NCBI GenBank assembly: GCA_940337035.1
Contig: OW679203.1
Location: 81,607,061-81,671,060, forward strand
Direction of reading: 5' to 3'
From: Agriotes lineatus
Taxonomy: Eukaryota > Arthropoda > Insecta > Coleoptera > Elateridae
Length of the DNA stretch: 64,000 bases
Part shown: piece after piece, positions 13,300-24,745 of the stretch
How the letters are laid out: the number at the start of each line of letters is the position of its first letter
Position numbering within the stretch: position 1 is the stretch's first letter
The notes under the pieces: model-generated
Database searches by the model: none
What the model saw: only the letters and a program-made list of their open reading frames with translations
What the model was told of the DNA's origin: nothing
Position numbers and translations under genes: made by a program

Positions 13300-15105
13300 C
13301 CGGGAATTGTCAAACTTGCTTCATGTTTGGTTTTATGTTTAGATTATGTGTTGCTTATTATCATTTTCATTGTTCCAACATAGTTACACAGCTTCTTTCC
13401 ATTATCATTGTGTTATTGTACAATGTAAACTTGCCTAAAAATTCATTAACGCACTCTTCCTTTGCGAGTTACGCATTGAACCCGGAACCCTTCCAGTTTA
13501 ATATCGAATACTTTCTTGTGTTTTTTACTTCCCGTTTCTGTAGGGGTATATTCGTTTATGATCGATATGTTGTTACACTCGAAATTGGATTTGCCACATA
13601 TAGTAGGGCACATACCACGGCCTCAGATCGACGATTGGTAGGTTAATTTGGTAACCAATGCCACTCGTCTGAAAGATGAAGGTTTTGGTGAAACAAAATG
13701 TTAGTCTGCTAACTCGTCGGGAAGTGCCTACGTTCACTTCGATGTTTCTTACATCGAGCGAGAACGTGATAAATTAAGATGTTTGTTGCTCTAGGCTACA
13801 CCATCTTCAATTACTTTTCCTTATAAGAAAGATCGCCCGGTAGTCGGAAAAGGCAATCCTTAGGTTGACTGACAGTCCTTGCATGCAACTTTCACTACGT
13901 TCCAAAGAAAGTTACCTTGATCGTTCCTTACCGTTAGAATCTTTTACAAACAAAATAAAAAGGGTCACATGCAAATACCATCAGCTACTCTATTGAAACT
14001 AGAAGCACCAGAGCTATGCATTTACAATAAACACAATTGACTTACGTGTTTACACCTATTCTCTGTACGACGTCATCGAATTTTTCCACAAGCTGCTAAA
14101 TATTATTATTATTAGTTTTACTCAGGTATCTAACGTCGATTACTCATTGTGGGACAGGAATGAATGTTTTTGCCTCACTATCGGCGCTATGCGATGTCTT
14201 CCAAAGCGCGTCTCTTTTTAATTATTCCCGCAGCACTTTTCACTCAGCGAAATTAAGACGGGAATTTACTATGATACAGTACCTTAAGATCGTAAAGGCT
14301 TGTGTTCGTTTTCGGCACATCGGCAACGTAAAGGACGCCCCTAACGCTGTTGATGGCTGTCAGGGAAGGTGATAGATGCTGGCCTAAACGAGCCTTTGCT
14401 GTGCCGGGAAGAAGACTAGGAAAAAACGTGTTATCCTCGAAGTTGAGACGAGAACCGGCAACCACACTCCCTAATATACCTTTGCTGGTTCTAAAGTAAT
14501 TCCTCATAGAGCGATATGAAGATTTTTCCTTCAATAATTGAACCAGTAGTGGTCTTGACACGTCCAACTTCCTGCTATTTACCCGGCACATTCTTAATTA
14601 GAACTGACCGTATCTACCAATGTGTTCTAGGCAACTAACGACCAACTATTGCGCTCCTAAGAGCACGGCACTGAACAAATGAAAGAGGCCCCAAGCGCGG
14701 TTAACTGGGCTGCGAGAAGGGTAGAATATTGCAACTGCTAACTGTTCCAAAGATTGAAGATTACCGATTTACAAATTGTGGTAACTTTAACAGATCTAGC
14801 GAGCCGCTCGTCATTTCTTTCCTTCAGCCGTCCGCTACATTTGTTTTTGTCAAAAGCGATCGTACGACTCGGCATATAGGCAAAAGCTGCACCCTACAAT
14901 CTGAAACCTGTTCCGGAAAACCGGAATGACGTTATGCGATAGATAATTAATTCCCAAACGTGATGTTAAACGGCCTGTATGATTTAGTATCCAAAACACT
15001 AGGTGAGGCTTGTGCAGCATAGAAATGTCCATATAAGTTCGTATTTGCATCAATGCTCTGCCACACCACGATAGAGAAGTAGAAGTACTGAAGCTTTACA
15101 TTATC
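13300..15105. other. Anonymous DNA
   Basis: No gene supported. A GC-richer patch at 14160-14600 is open on both strands (112 codons minus, 70 codons plus) without recognisable motifs. A 20-bp string beginning CTCGTCTGAAAG at about 13665 recurs near 57037, pointing to a diffuse repeat. Confidence 0.4.
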
Positions 15106-15109
15106 CTAC

Positions 15110-15245
15110 CAATGTTGACCGGCTTATTATTTACTGTCGAATGTGTTAATCTTTCGCTAACTGGTTTAAATTCCTCTATTTTATCATTCATTTCTCGTAA
15201 TACTATGAAAACGTTTGCACATTTCACTCTTTTCTCTTCTCCCGA
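15110..15245 (-). mobile_element. Probable LINE endonuclease fragment
   Basis: The minus strand reads KVLYSGEKRVKCANVFIVLR followed by EMNDKIEEFKPVSERL. This pattern resembles the part of RTE-type APE endonucleases between the second catalytic segment and the 'ERI' strand. The rest of the domain is missing or frameshifted. The adjacent minus frame up to 15516 is Lys-rich and unassigned. Call is tentative. Confidence 0.35.
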
Positions 15246-15884
15246 ATATAGCACTTTAATTTTGTCTCTATTAATTCTTCAGTCGCTTTTTCATTTAATC
15301 TTTTAAATGGCTGATACACTTAGTTTACATGTCCTTCGCCTTTATATTATTGCCGATAATTATTCTTCTCTTCTTCAGTCTATTTCTGTTTACCATTGTA
15401 TCTTGCATATGTTCCCTTGCTTGAATCTTTCCTTCTTCGTTTTTGCCTATTTTGAATGCTTCTGTTAAATTCACTTTAACTACTACCTGATTTGAGAAAA
15501 ATTCTTTATCTTTCATATCATGGTCGTTATCTGCTAGACTTTCTATTTGAGTGTTATTTTTCGTCTTCCGCTGTTCTGTGCTTTTATCATTCCTTCTAAC
15601 ATGTCAATTCAGTTACACAGTATCGGTTTTTAAAGTTTTCATCTATTTTCTTTCCTTGCTATATTTTCTTGTAGTTTATGTATATGCTTCTTGCTCTTCT
15701 TGCATCCATCTCGCATGGCTGCTTCCATATATTGGGTTTCCTCCAGAATTACTTTATCCATGTGCCCTTGACTGCTATTTTAATGGATCTTTGCTTTTTG
15801 CTTTTTGTTTCTGGTGTTTTGTGTTATCTGTGCTTTTTGGTCCTTTAGGTGGTGTCCTAGCTCACTATGTCTTTAATTATTCTC

Positions 15885-16300
15885 TTAAAAACTTCATATA
15901 CGCCGAAGACACTGTTCTCATTTTGAATAGCATAGCAAAACTACAGTTGTTGCTGATTTGAGCAGTCGGCGCTTGTCTAATATCAAGCTAAATACCAAAA
16001 AACCAAATACATAGTAATCAAGCAGGCACTCCCAAATGTTGCAGGCATTCAGGTAAACTGAGGTGCACTTCTGTGGAGAGAACTCAGAGACGAAGTAAGA
16101 ATCATTCAGTAAGTATCAGATGCCGAATTCAACAAGCCAATGCAGTTTCTTTGAAAATAAAAAGAGCCCTGTAAAAGCAAGCCCCCACTGCGGATGAGAA
16201 TGGTCCACCGTCTATTATGTGGATTAGATGCATGGATTCTTTCAGAGAACTCCCTGCAGAAACTTCAAGCTTTTGAGATGTGGATATAGTATAACCAACT
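15885..16300 (+). mobile_element. RTE-like LINE fragment (YADD box to thumb)
   Basis: Plus-strand relic starting at the catalytic box, here FIYAEDTVLIL (YAED in place of YADD), about 15890. After several frame changes it continues as LNTKK, a degenerate SEIRCRI-type segment (about 16110), and finally LRMRMVHRLLCGLDAWILSE then LQKLQAFEMWI (about 16195-16290). That last block is the thumb 'LYG.E.WTL...L.AFEMW' region. It is non-functional and truncated at both ends. Confidence 0.6.
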
Positions 16301-16304
16301 TGTT

Positions 16305-17200
16305 ATGAATAACTTTTTATTTAAGATACAATTACATTGCAAGTTCAGGAAACGTCTTGACTGGCCCGCAATTAGTGATTCTGTTTGGTTGCATACCCCC
16401 AATTTATCATTTTCGGGTATTTTGAAAATTGTTGATCTTTAGGGATTCTACTGAATTTTCAAAATATTTTGCTCGTATGATTTTGAGTGGCCATTTTATG
16501 GCACTGATTTCGTGAGATTGTTTCTGGGTGCTGTGTTTCTGATTGTTTTGGGATTTTGTTTCATGCAGATTACAATTCCGAATTATGATGAAAATCGTCG
16601 CTCACCTTTAAGAAATGTTATTTGAGATTGCTAGAATAAATCTGGTTAGACTGAATTAGAAATTTATTTTTGCGAAATCACCTAAGCGTTGCCACCTTCC
16701 AAGGACATTACTCTGCTATACATCAATAGGTACCTTCGTCATGTAAAGCTCTAGTGGTTTGGGTTTATAAATTAAAAATACCAATCCGTGTAGTTTCTGT
16801 GATACTGGAAGCGTTTTTACTTACGGTTACGCTAACAAATCCTTAGCCGATGGTAGAAAGAATTAAGGAAGTCTAGTTCTTATATTATATACTATATACT
16901 AGGGTGGCAGCTCTGTTAACGTCTTTGATCCCATTCAATTGGGGAATGGTCACGTTGTTCACCGTTTAGAATTAGTAATAATATTAAATTTCTTTGTCAC
17001 CTTGATAGCTTAATAACGTGTTCTAGAGAGAGGATTGCAAGGAAAAATCCTACAGCTTGTATTTGCAGTCCATTTATCATAACAATTATGTTACTAGATT
17101 TAACTATAGGTACTTAAAACTAAATTAAACCTACAATTCTAGTTCTAAATAAGTATAACATATCGCAGATTTGGTTTTACCCCTCTATTGAATATCATAC
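16305..17200. other. Anonymous AT-rich DNA
   Basis: No gene, RNA or repeat structure that I can support. Confidence 0.45.
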
Positions 17201-17206
17201 AGAGAT

Positions 17207-17939
17207 GTCTTCTTCTTCTTCTTCTTCACAAGCCTTAATTCCTCCACTGCTGGAGATAGGCCTCTTCAACTTTTTTCCCGTTGTCTTTATTCTGTGCGAG
17301 ATTAAGCCATCTTCTGCCTACCGTTGATTTAATATCATCAGTCCATCTCTTCATGGGTCTCCCAATACTTCGTCTGTTCTCCCATGGTCTCCACTTAAGC
17401 AGTTTTGTTGTCCACCTATCGTCATTTCTTCTGGCCACATGCCCAACCCATTGCCACTTTAGTTTTGTCACTCTTTCTGTTACGTCTGTTATTTTTGTTT
17501 TTTGTCTTATGTCCTCGTTTCGAACGTGTTCTCTCAGGCTGATACCCAGCATTTGTCTTTCCATGGCCCGCTGAGTACACTGAAGTCGATAAAGGCTATT
17601 TTTCGTAAGGGTCATGGTTTCTAGTCCATATGTGTTGACTGGGAGTATACAAGCGTCATAAACTTTTCTTTTCAGGTTCATTGGAATCTCTCTATTTTTT
17701 AGTATAAATCCCAGTTTTTTAAATGCGGCCCAACTCAGTCCGATTCGTCTCGGTATTTCCGCTCTTTGATTTTCCTTGTCTAGTCTTATTTTGTGCCCTA
17801 AATATATATATTCCTCCACTTGTTCAATTTCCTCATTTTCTATCTTTATTTTTATGTTTTGTGAGCTAAGGAGTTTTGTTTTTTTGATGTTTATTTCAAG
17901 AGATGTACATACTGTAAATAACTGTTTAGGTTCCACCAA
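17207..17939 (-). mobile_element. RTE-like LINE 3' end, C-terminal RT domain, GAA tail
   Basis: A 234-codon open frame on the minus strand carries the C-terminal part of an RTE-like reverse transcriptase. The order is LEINIKKTKLL, then VEEYIYLGHKIRLD (about residue 45), RRIGLSWAAFKKLG, VYDACILPVNTYGLETMTLT, QRAMERQMLGISLR, KLKWQWVGHVARR and GRPMKRWTDDI. The last two are the usual C-terminal blocks. The element lacks its endonuclease and catalytic core, so it is strongly 5' truncated. On the minus strand the stop is followed closely by a GAA microsatellite (plus-strand TTC run, 17207-17226), the kind of short-repeat tail these elements use instead of poly(A). This is the best preserved RTE-like fragment in the window. 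Confidence 0.8.
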
Positions 17940-18184
17940 TTTCTGGCGTTTTCCTTTATTTATTGTCTTTATGAAACAGCTATGTGGTTTAGAGATTTAC
18001 ACTATCACCAGTAGGTTTTCTGGTTTCGACCGTTTCGAACCAGTGGCTCTTTCGGACAACCACCCAATCCTACTCAGGAATTAGTTGGCAAAAATTGGCT
18101 ATACCACAAGACAATTTCTGGACTACCGTGTTGTAAAGCAATACCTATTATTTCATTTTAGTTATTGCTTTGTGTACAAAAACT

Positions 18185-18415
18185 GGTCTACTTTGGACAC
18201 GTGATGAGCCATCTGGAGACGTACAAGATTTTACACTCATCTAACAATGACAACAAAACCCAAAAGAGGCACCCCAAAGGAGACACTCCAAAAGGAGGAG
18301 AACCTCATCGTTAAGAAATCTTCGGCAGTAGTCCGGCTGATGACGAAACCACCGTCAGAAAAATAATAATTGCCAATATGATCACCAACGTCCGCTGAAA
18401 GGCTCATCAAGAATT
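18185..18415 (+). mobile_element. RTE-like LINE C-terminal fragment
   Basis: The plus strand reads YFGHVMSHLETYKIL near 18190, the 'LGHVMR...' block of RTE-like C-termini. This is followed by a Lys/Gly-rich segment with frame changes and then by KIIIANMITNVR near 18370, which corresponds to the conserved 'IAMMIANLR' ending. It lies only about 150 bp upstream of an intact SINE. Confidence 0.55.
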
Positions 18416-18561
18416 GTAAATTATGATTTATATACTGTTTTTTCTATTTATGCCCTTGATATCTTCTATCCACTTCTCTGAGTCTTGTTGACAATAGTTA
18501 CTCTGCGCTGATGTAGATTATTCATTACTTTCTCTTATTTGCATTACTACCTCTGATCGTT

Positions 18562-18936
18562 GAAGAAGCGGGATAGCGCAGTTGGGTAGCGCTAGGCTTG
18601 CTAGGAAGCAAGTTCTTGGTTCGAATCCCGCCTTGGCCGGAATGTTTCCGCAGCCTTGGCGATTGGAATCGGCTCGGTGAGATCATTCACAGTTGGGTAC
18701 CAAATAAACTGTGCTCTACTCAGATCCACAGACCTAAGAGATAGAGTAACAAGGTCAACATATCAACATGATACACACTTCACACAATGGTTGCTGTGCA
18801 AGTACAAAAGGCGAGCTCCAAGTTTGTATCCCGAATCCGGGTCAAGTTGAGCATTGTACCGCCAATTGCAATCACATAAAGCATCAGCCTCTACACCGAA
18901 AGGTAAAACGAGGTTAATGATAATACATACAACACA
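18562..18936 (+). mobile_element. tRNA-derived SINE with 17-bp target-site duplication
   Basis: A 375-bp element bounded by a perfect 17-bp direct repeat, TACTACCTCTGATCGTT, at 18545-18561 and 18937-18953. The head is tRNA-like, with an A box TAGCGCAGTTGG and a B box GGTTCGAATCC correctly spaced for RNA polymerase III. It is not a functional tRNA because the T stem and acceptor do not pair properly. The body is unrelated to tRNA, and the 3' end is A/C-rich with short ATACA-type repeats rather than a long poly(A). Such elements are copied in trans by LINE machinery. The perfect duplication argues for a fairly recent insertion. Confidence 0.85.
18574..18628 (+). promoter_or_regulatory. Internal RNA polymerase III promoter of the SINE
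   Basis: A box at 18574-18585 (TAGCGCAGTTGG) and B box at 18618-18628 (GGTTCGAATCC), both close to the eukaryotic consensus. The spacing matches a tRNA gene. These would drive transcription of the SINE from inside the element. Confidence 0.8.
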
Positions 18937-18959
18937 TACTACCTCTGATCGTTTACATG

Positions 18960-21900
18960 GTTCGATGGGTTGTCTACAGTTTTTTCTAGGACGACTTTGC
19001 ATTGTGATTTGACTTTAATTTACATGCAATTGTTAGTAGATTCTGATACCTTCTAATTGCTTTTGAAATATCTGTTTACCTTTCTAATAGTTTTTCTAAC
19101 TCACAATGCTACCAAACCATAAATAACGAAAATCTAGTTGACCGGTACGTCTAAATTAACTTTTATTGATTACTCCGCAATTGCTCAGGAAAACTACTCA
19201 TAGATCTTAAACAGAAACTACTTTTCGCAGTGCCGATGCATGCTTGAACAAATTCTCGAATAGCATTTGCATTAATTTAACTGGCTGTAACCTTGCATAG
19301 AATAGGTAAGTAAATAGCACCGATTCCAATTTCACTACAGCATTAATTTTCCGAGAAAACGACGCAACCATTATTCCGTTTGCGCTCCTGAAACTCTAGC
19401 ACTGTGTAAAAAGACGTGTACGGTCGCACTATCGCAACGAACATTTCAATTTGCCGGAGTCCTCCCTCATAGTACATATAATCGCGTGGAAAAGTAATGA
19501 CTCCGTTATTCACAGTCCGTGTGCAGGTTATACGCTACGTGAGACAACGCTCTAAATCTCCTTGCCGTCGCATTTGTTCTTCAGATTAGCGAGTGTGCAC
19601 GTAACTTATACGAGCGCGTGCTGGGAGTCGTCCTTCTTGAATCTTTTATAGGTGCATCGATTCTACTCTTGGGTTAAGTTGAAGGTCTCCTCCAGAAATT
19701 GTAGGATTCCAAGAGGTATTTGGTGAAAAATAGTATTTGTGAACATTCCCACGAAGAACCTACTATTTTCATAGTTGCTAATCTATTGCTATAATAATCG
19801 CAACCAGAAGGGTTTGTACACGCAAGACTGCAGCTAATTTTAAATTATCGAATGTTTTTTGAATCTAGTCAAATATAATAACTAGGAGTCATCTGTAGTT
19901 AACTGTCCTTTATCAGAACGTGCATGGCTTGTGCGAATGGCTTGTAAATGTCAAATTTTTTTCTAGTCTCTAAATTAATTCAGCAAGTAGTTTGAACAAG
20001 TCGTGTAGAAAGCTAATTAGTTTGTAGTTTTCCAGACTTGTTTTATCCCCATCTTCTTCTCTAGTTTCTCTTATTTATTCATTCAATTTACTGAATTTTT
20101 TGCTGTATTACGCTTTTGTTATCCTTTCCTTGATTATTAGGTTCCACCAGGGTCCAATTTTTCTTAGTATCCAATCACTAGTCCTCTTTATGGTAAACGA
20201 AAATAATTTATATATTGAAGGAAAGTTTATTAAGAAACACGCACATATGTACATATATGTAGCAAATTATACAAATACACATATAAACTTCGCCTTTCAG
20301 GTTTAACAGCTACGGGGCTTGATACTTCGACAGGCTATGTAAACGAAGGGGTTGCAAGTCACAGATTCGATACGGACCACACGATAGGTGGACACTCTGT
20401 GCCTGTAAACCTAAGGTTGACAATTAAATCAAATGAGGAAGAACCGAATGCTGAACGGAAATCGACTAGAATGACCGAATAATCTTCTGGAGATTTTATG
20501 TGTGCGTTATCTAGCTTTCCCACTTGCGTAAGCGGAGGGTTGTTTATGGCTTGCGGACCCCATGTTTTCTCGAAAGCACAGTTAGTCATCGTGCTCCGTT
20601 TTTAAGCCAGGTAATCGAAACTTGGATTACTGCGTTTCTGAAGTAACAGAATGTTTCCTCGGCGAAATGCTATGTCATTATAGTTAGGACCGTTTGGGCC
20701 ACCAGATTGTTCTATTAGACATATCTTAGTCTACGAGTGACGGAAGGGAATACCCCATTTTCCTACGCTGCCGAATTTTGCTGCTCAATAGGTTTTCAGG
20801 GCCTACCTGCTCTGGTGTACCGCACCCCCTGCCGTTTACAGATAGTATAATGCTGCCGAGATCCTAGTAACCAATTGCATGCTCTTTTACACTGTATGTA
20901 TCTGTCCCATTGGCATTTTTGGACGGGAGACCTGGATCTGCGAGCTGGACAGTTCGACTGCTATCTTTAGGATACGTTGAGGTCGCACGTTATCATATAA
21001 GTGTATATTGTGCATGTAGCATGTTTTGTATGCGGTCAGGTTACCCTTTCCCATAGATCAGTCTTTTGGGAAGAACGCCGTTAATTGTATTTCAAGTAAA
21101 GGATAACCGGGTCCGATACAAATCCCACGGGATGAGAAAGATTTCGCATGTTTATGGGTTCAAACCGAGGACTCGTCTATTGCTGGCTTTGCTCTCTTAA
21201 CCACTGCTCCAAGCGTTCGTCACTTTTACACTAAATTTGCAGGTGTAATTTGTCGCGGCTCTAATTGATCATTTTACAACAGTCACATAGTTCGTTCTAG
21301 CGTAACGTCTAAGAGTAGCTCCCCGCTACTTTAGGCTGCTCAGCTTTTTAAACTAATGTGTGCCCTGATTTGATGATTTGATGACTTCATATATGCTCTT
21401 CGTTGATGCGAATTTGAATTGATCTACTGACCCAATGATCGCTAAAAATTTATTTGTTGCGATATTCTTAAATATAATATGTTTTTGAGGTTGTATACTG
21501 TGACGCTATACTGGAACAAATCTAATTAAGAAACGTAATTAAAGCATTTAATATTTGTTTATGACTATTTTCGTGTCACACCTGTTATTTTCGAAGCTCA
21601 CTTTTTTGATGAGATATTCCAGGAAATACAAAGAGTTTCGATAACCTTAAGGTCGTAGCAGCATTCCTGTATAAAAGTGTTGATCACACACGTAGTCCAG
21701 CACTGCTTATCGTATAAAATCATTCTCACACTCAATGACAACCTACAAGGTAACGCCTAGTAAAAATACAAGCAGTTTCGTTTATTAAACGGAACTTTTT
21801 TTTTAAGCTTCGTATCATAACCAATTATTTCCTGTCAAATTTCAACGTTGACGGAAAGCTTTGTTAGACAGCACTCTGTCACGAAGTTCCAACCCTGGGT

Positions 21901-22795
21901 GCGTTGTCGAAGCTGTACTCGGTATCGACTGCAGCCTCTTTGCGCGCCCGACTATCGGACCGCAAGACAATATTCCTCCCCTGTAATGCCGGGATCTTGC
22001 AACTGCAACACTAAAACAACAAGAGACCCTGTAGAAATCACCTGTGAATGGAGCTCCAGGAACCCACTTACTTAGTCAAAATGTTCCCTGCACCTTCTAA
22101 CACTAGCACTAAAACCGCCTAACGTTTCAATTTCCAACAGGGATCGGTTTTAAAAGTTAGATTCAGTAACAAGCACCCGATATTGTTACAAACATCCAAA
22201 CTTCAAATAATGCAGTTTTGCTTTCTGTTCCGAACAGGTCGATACAGTAGATTGAGACGCCCTCAAGATTGCCGTCCCGAATTCGCCAACCCAGCGGCTG
22301 ACGATCGGGTTACGAGTGCTGTCAGATTAGTTGCCTACCTGCCACGAACGAAATACCGGTTTATTAAAATACTCTGTAAATCAATTGTACAAAGTTTACA
22401 GAATTTTTATTTATGTATCTGACAGGATAATAGTATTATTTTATGTTTTCTTTCGTGTTTATTTGTGTTTGCTCGAATATTAGAACGAACGCTGATCCAT
22501 TGCAGCTACCACTTAAAAAGGGCAAGTAATCTGGCTTATGCGTCTTGTCAAAATTATAAGTGAGCATTTATTTGGAAAGTTTAAAATTCCGAAAAAGTTA
22601 GGATATTACAATACAGTACTACCGATGTTGACTAATACCGACTTTCTAACAACTGTATTAAACATATTGCATAAAATATCGATCAGTGGTTTTATTTGCG
22701 ATATGTTATTTTAATGTTCGTCGAAATAATGGACTACCACTAACTCTACCTCCGATTTAAATTACCCACTGGTTGGACTAATAATATTAGTTTGC
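18960..22795. other. Anonymous DNA, no gene supported
   Basis: A CG-containing patch at 19330-19680 and another at 20290-21250 stand out from the AT-rich background but have only short frames without motifs. A plus frame at 21848-22075 (75 codons, Cys-rich) is unassigned. A weak tRNA-like string on the minus strand near 21155-21215 is not good enough to call. Confidence 0.4.
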
Positions 22796-22799
22796 TCGT

Positions 22800-23051
22800 C
22801 GTGCAGTGCGGTCGCATTTTTGTTTTGCTCCGCTTGTTTTGCAGTGTTTTGCATTCTTTCATGCTAATACTCATGTGTGTATTGTTTTGCTGTGTTGACT
22901 AAACTACATATTACTTCGTATGTACGCAATTCATCATAACATAACCCAGTGACACAATAGGAAACACATTTTGCAAGTAATTGCAATTTGACTTCCTATT
23001 ACATTTAAATTATTTCCTACTGGTAGTGAACTTGACCTCAATTTCGTTGAA
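22800..23051 (+). promoter_or_regulatory. Probable 5' UTR / internal promoter region of the LINE
   Basis: About 250 bp upstream of ORF1, beginning with a GC-richer stretch containing GCAGTGCGGTCGC (about 22802), in contrast to the AT-rich flank. Non-LTR elements normally carry an internal promoter at the very 5' end. The exact start cannot be fixed without another copy. Confidence 0.4.
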
Positions 23052-24692
23052 ATGGCTAATTTCAAATGCGATGCTTGCCAAAAAGTCTTCCTGGATGTTA
23101 AGGACAAATATAAACTAAAGTGTAGCGGCGAATGTAGGCGCATATTTTGCATGGCATGCAGTGGATTTGACAAAACCACATTAAAAACGATTTCACAACA
23201 AAAAAATCACCAACTGCGATATTTTTGCGTTCTATGTGATTCTCCCAATCTAAAATATCTGCATGAAAAAGTTTCACAATTAACAAGGGACCAAGTACCA
23301 AAAGATAACATCGAGGCTATAGGGTCACTAATTAAGAAAGTGGCTGATGCAATTCCGATTATTACAGAAACACACGAATTGGTATATAACCAAGATTCAA
23401 AGCTAGATTTGCTTCATAAAAGAGTTGAGGAAATTTACTCGATGTGTCAGTCCTTCACTGATTGTGGCCCACAATCAATTAGAAAAAGTTTAAACGGCAT
23501 GCAGCAGGATCTTTTCAATCTCTCCTCAGTCTTCTTCAACAGCAATGAAGACCAAATCAAAATACAGGTACACGATCCATCTTCAAGTGAAATTAGGAAA
23601 AACATAGAAGGGATACAACACAAGTTAACAAAAATATCAGAGTCCATGGCGGAGTTCCGAATAAGACTGAAAACCCTAAAATCTCCAGGTGTTGCTTCTT
23701 CAACTTCACAACCGACTCCAATTCAAACATCAAAGTCTTGTATGTCAGTTGGCACCCAAACAACAGAACTATCTCCTAGTTTGAGTGGCCCAAAACCAGT
23801 GTCAAATTTAACATTACCTACTCAAGATGGAAAAGTAGGCAAAAGTGAATGGCAGTATGTGATTGTGAGAAACCTTCCATCGTACTATAACAGCAATCAC
23901 ATAGTACATTATATTAAAGATAAGTTGGGAGTGTCGGACTTTATAAGATGCTACCCCCTATTAAAACAATCAGAAAATGCAGCGGATATAACATACAAGA
24001 TTGGCACCATAAACAGAAAGTCTGCCGCTCGATTAGCAGAAGAGCAGTTCTGGCCTGCTGGTGTATCGGTAAAGTGGTCAGTAGAAAGAAAATGCCATCT
24101 TGAGGAAAATCCTAGAGAAGGAAATGAAATGCAGCTGGACAAAGTGAAGAAAAAGACAACTAAAGAATTCACTACTCAAGAGAAGATTCTAAGGCTTCAT
24201 TCTGATGGGGAGGCTATAGCAGCTGGCAAACAACACACCTTTAAAGAAAATCAACCCATAAAATTTGTGAGTGCAGGCATCCAGAAAACAAATCTCACAG
24301 TAGATGCAATGACTCCGCCAAGGGTGAAACTGACAATGCAATCTGCCACCGATGAAGGCCGGTACCTTTTGGCTCGTCTGCGGGAACCAGCAATAATGAA
24401 CGCCGTCAGGTTGTACATATCCTATCTACATGAACAACCGCAATCAGTTTGTCACGAGGGCTTCACAAATGCTTCTCTAAGGGTATTTTTAGCTTCTGAG
24501 GGCCTTCCTGTAGACGTGGAGTCTCTAAAACAATTATACAAGAAGTACTTTGAAGCGTATGGCATAGGATCTTCTACTGCATCGGCGGACCTTGCAACCT
24601 ACAAATCATTTGTCTCCTCCCAACATCTAATACGCCTACAACAATCCAGGGAAAGCCATGGCAAATACTACTCGCCAAAACGAAATTTTTAA
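23052..24692 (+). CDS. LINE ORF1 protein with PHD-like zinc finger
   Basis: A 546-residue protein, probably the nucleic-acid-binding ORF1 product of the LINE. Residues 6-62 form a zinc-finger pattern with Cys at 6, 9, 24, 28, 33, 36, 59 and 62. This is the PHD layout (C4HC3), but Cys33 stands where the usual His is expected. Residues 75-220 are predicted helical, with many charged residues and heptad-like spacing suggesting self-association. A central Ser/Thr/Pro-rich linker (about 222-265) precedes a folded-looking segment from about 275 to 355. The C-terminal third is unassigned. The start codon has purine at -3 and G at +4. The frame ends in ..KRNF directly at a slippery heptamer, discussed separately. 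PHD-bearing ORF1s are known in CR1/L2-group LINEs; the specific role here is inferred. Confidence 0.88.
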   Translation: MANFKCDACQKVFLDVKDKYKLKCSGECRRIFCMACSGFDKTTLKTISQQKNHQLRYFCVLCDSPNLKYLHEKVSQLTRDQVPKDNIEAIGSLIKKVADAIPIITETHELVYNQDSKLDLLHKRVEEIYSMCQSFTDCGPQSIRKSLNGMQQDLFNLSSVFFNSNEDQIKIQVHDPSSSEIRKNIEGIQHKLTKISESMAEFRIRLKTLKSPGVASSTSQPTPIQTSKSCMSVGTQTTELSPSLSGPKPVSNLTLPTQDGKVGKSEWQYVIVRNLPSYYNSNHIVHYIKDKLGVSDFIRCYPLLKQSENAADITYKIGTINRKSAARLAEEQFWPAGVSVKWSVERKCHLEENPREGNEMQLDKVKKKTTKEFTTQEKILRLHSDGEAIAAGKQHTFKENQPIKFVSAGIQKTNLTVDAMTPPRVKLTMQSATDEGRYLLARLREPAIMNAVRLYISYLHEQPQSVCHEGFTNASLRVFLASEGLPVDVESLKQLYKKYFEAYGIGSSTASADLATYKSFVSSQHLIRLQQSRESHGKYYSPKRNF

Positions 24693-24727
24693 TACGATCG
24701 ACGTGCCCAGAAGAGCAAGTATCTTCT
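24683..24727 (+). promoter_or_regulatory. Candidate -1 ribosomal frameshift signal
   Basis: The last codons of ORF1 read CGA AAT TTT TAA. The bases at 24683-24689 (A AAT TTT) fit the X XXY YYZ slippery heptamer exactly, and the next codon is the ORF1 stop. A -1 slip enters the ORF2 frame, which is open here and has no AUG before residue 42 of the listed ORF2. A 6-bp perfect stem (24709-24714 with 24722-24727, loop of 7) lies 19 nt downstream. That is further than the usual spacing, so the structural part is weak. Confidence 0.45.
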
Positions 24728-24745
24728 ATCATTGACAAACATTCA

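Noticed and set aside
13164..13646. 160-codon plus-strand open frame
   Set aside because: It starts at TTG, and the opposite strand carries a recognisable reverse-transcriptase YADN segment, so it is treated as a shadow.
14253..14591. 112-codon minus-strand frame
   Set aside because: No recognisable motif, and a plus frame overlaps it. Not enough for a gene call.
18562..18640. A real tRNA gene
   Set aside because: The T stem and acceptor do not pair correctly, and the 17-bp duplication flanks a 375-bp unit, so it is a SINE head.
21145..21215. tRNA-like string on the minus strand (GGTTTGAACCC)
   Set aside because: Possible worn SINE head, but no duplication or body was recognised, and the arms do not pair well.
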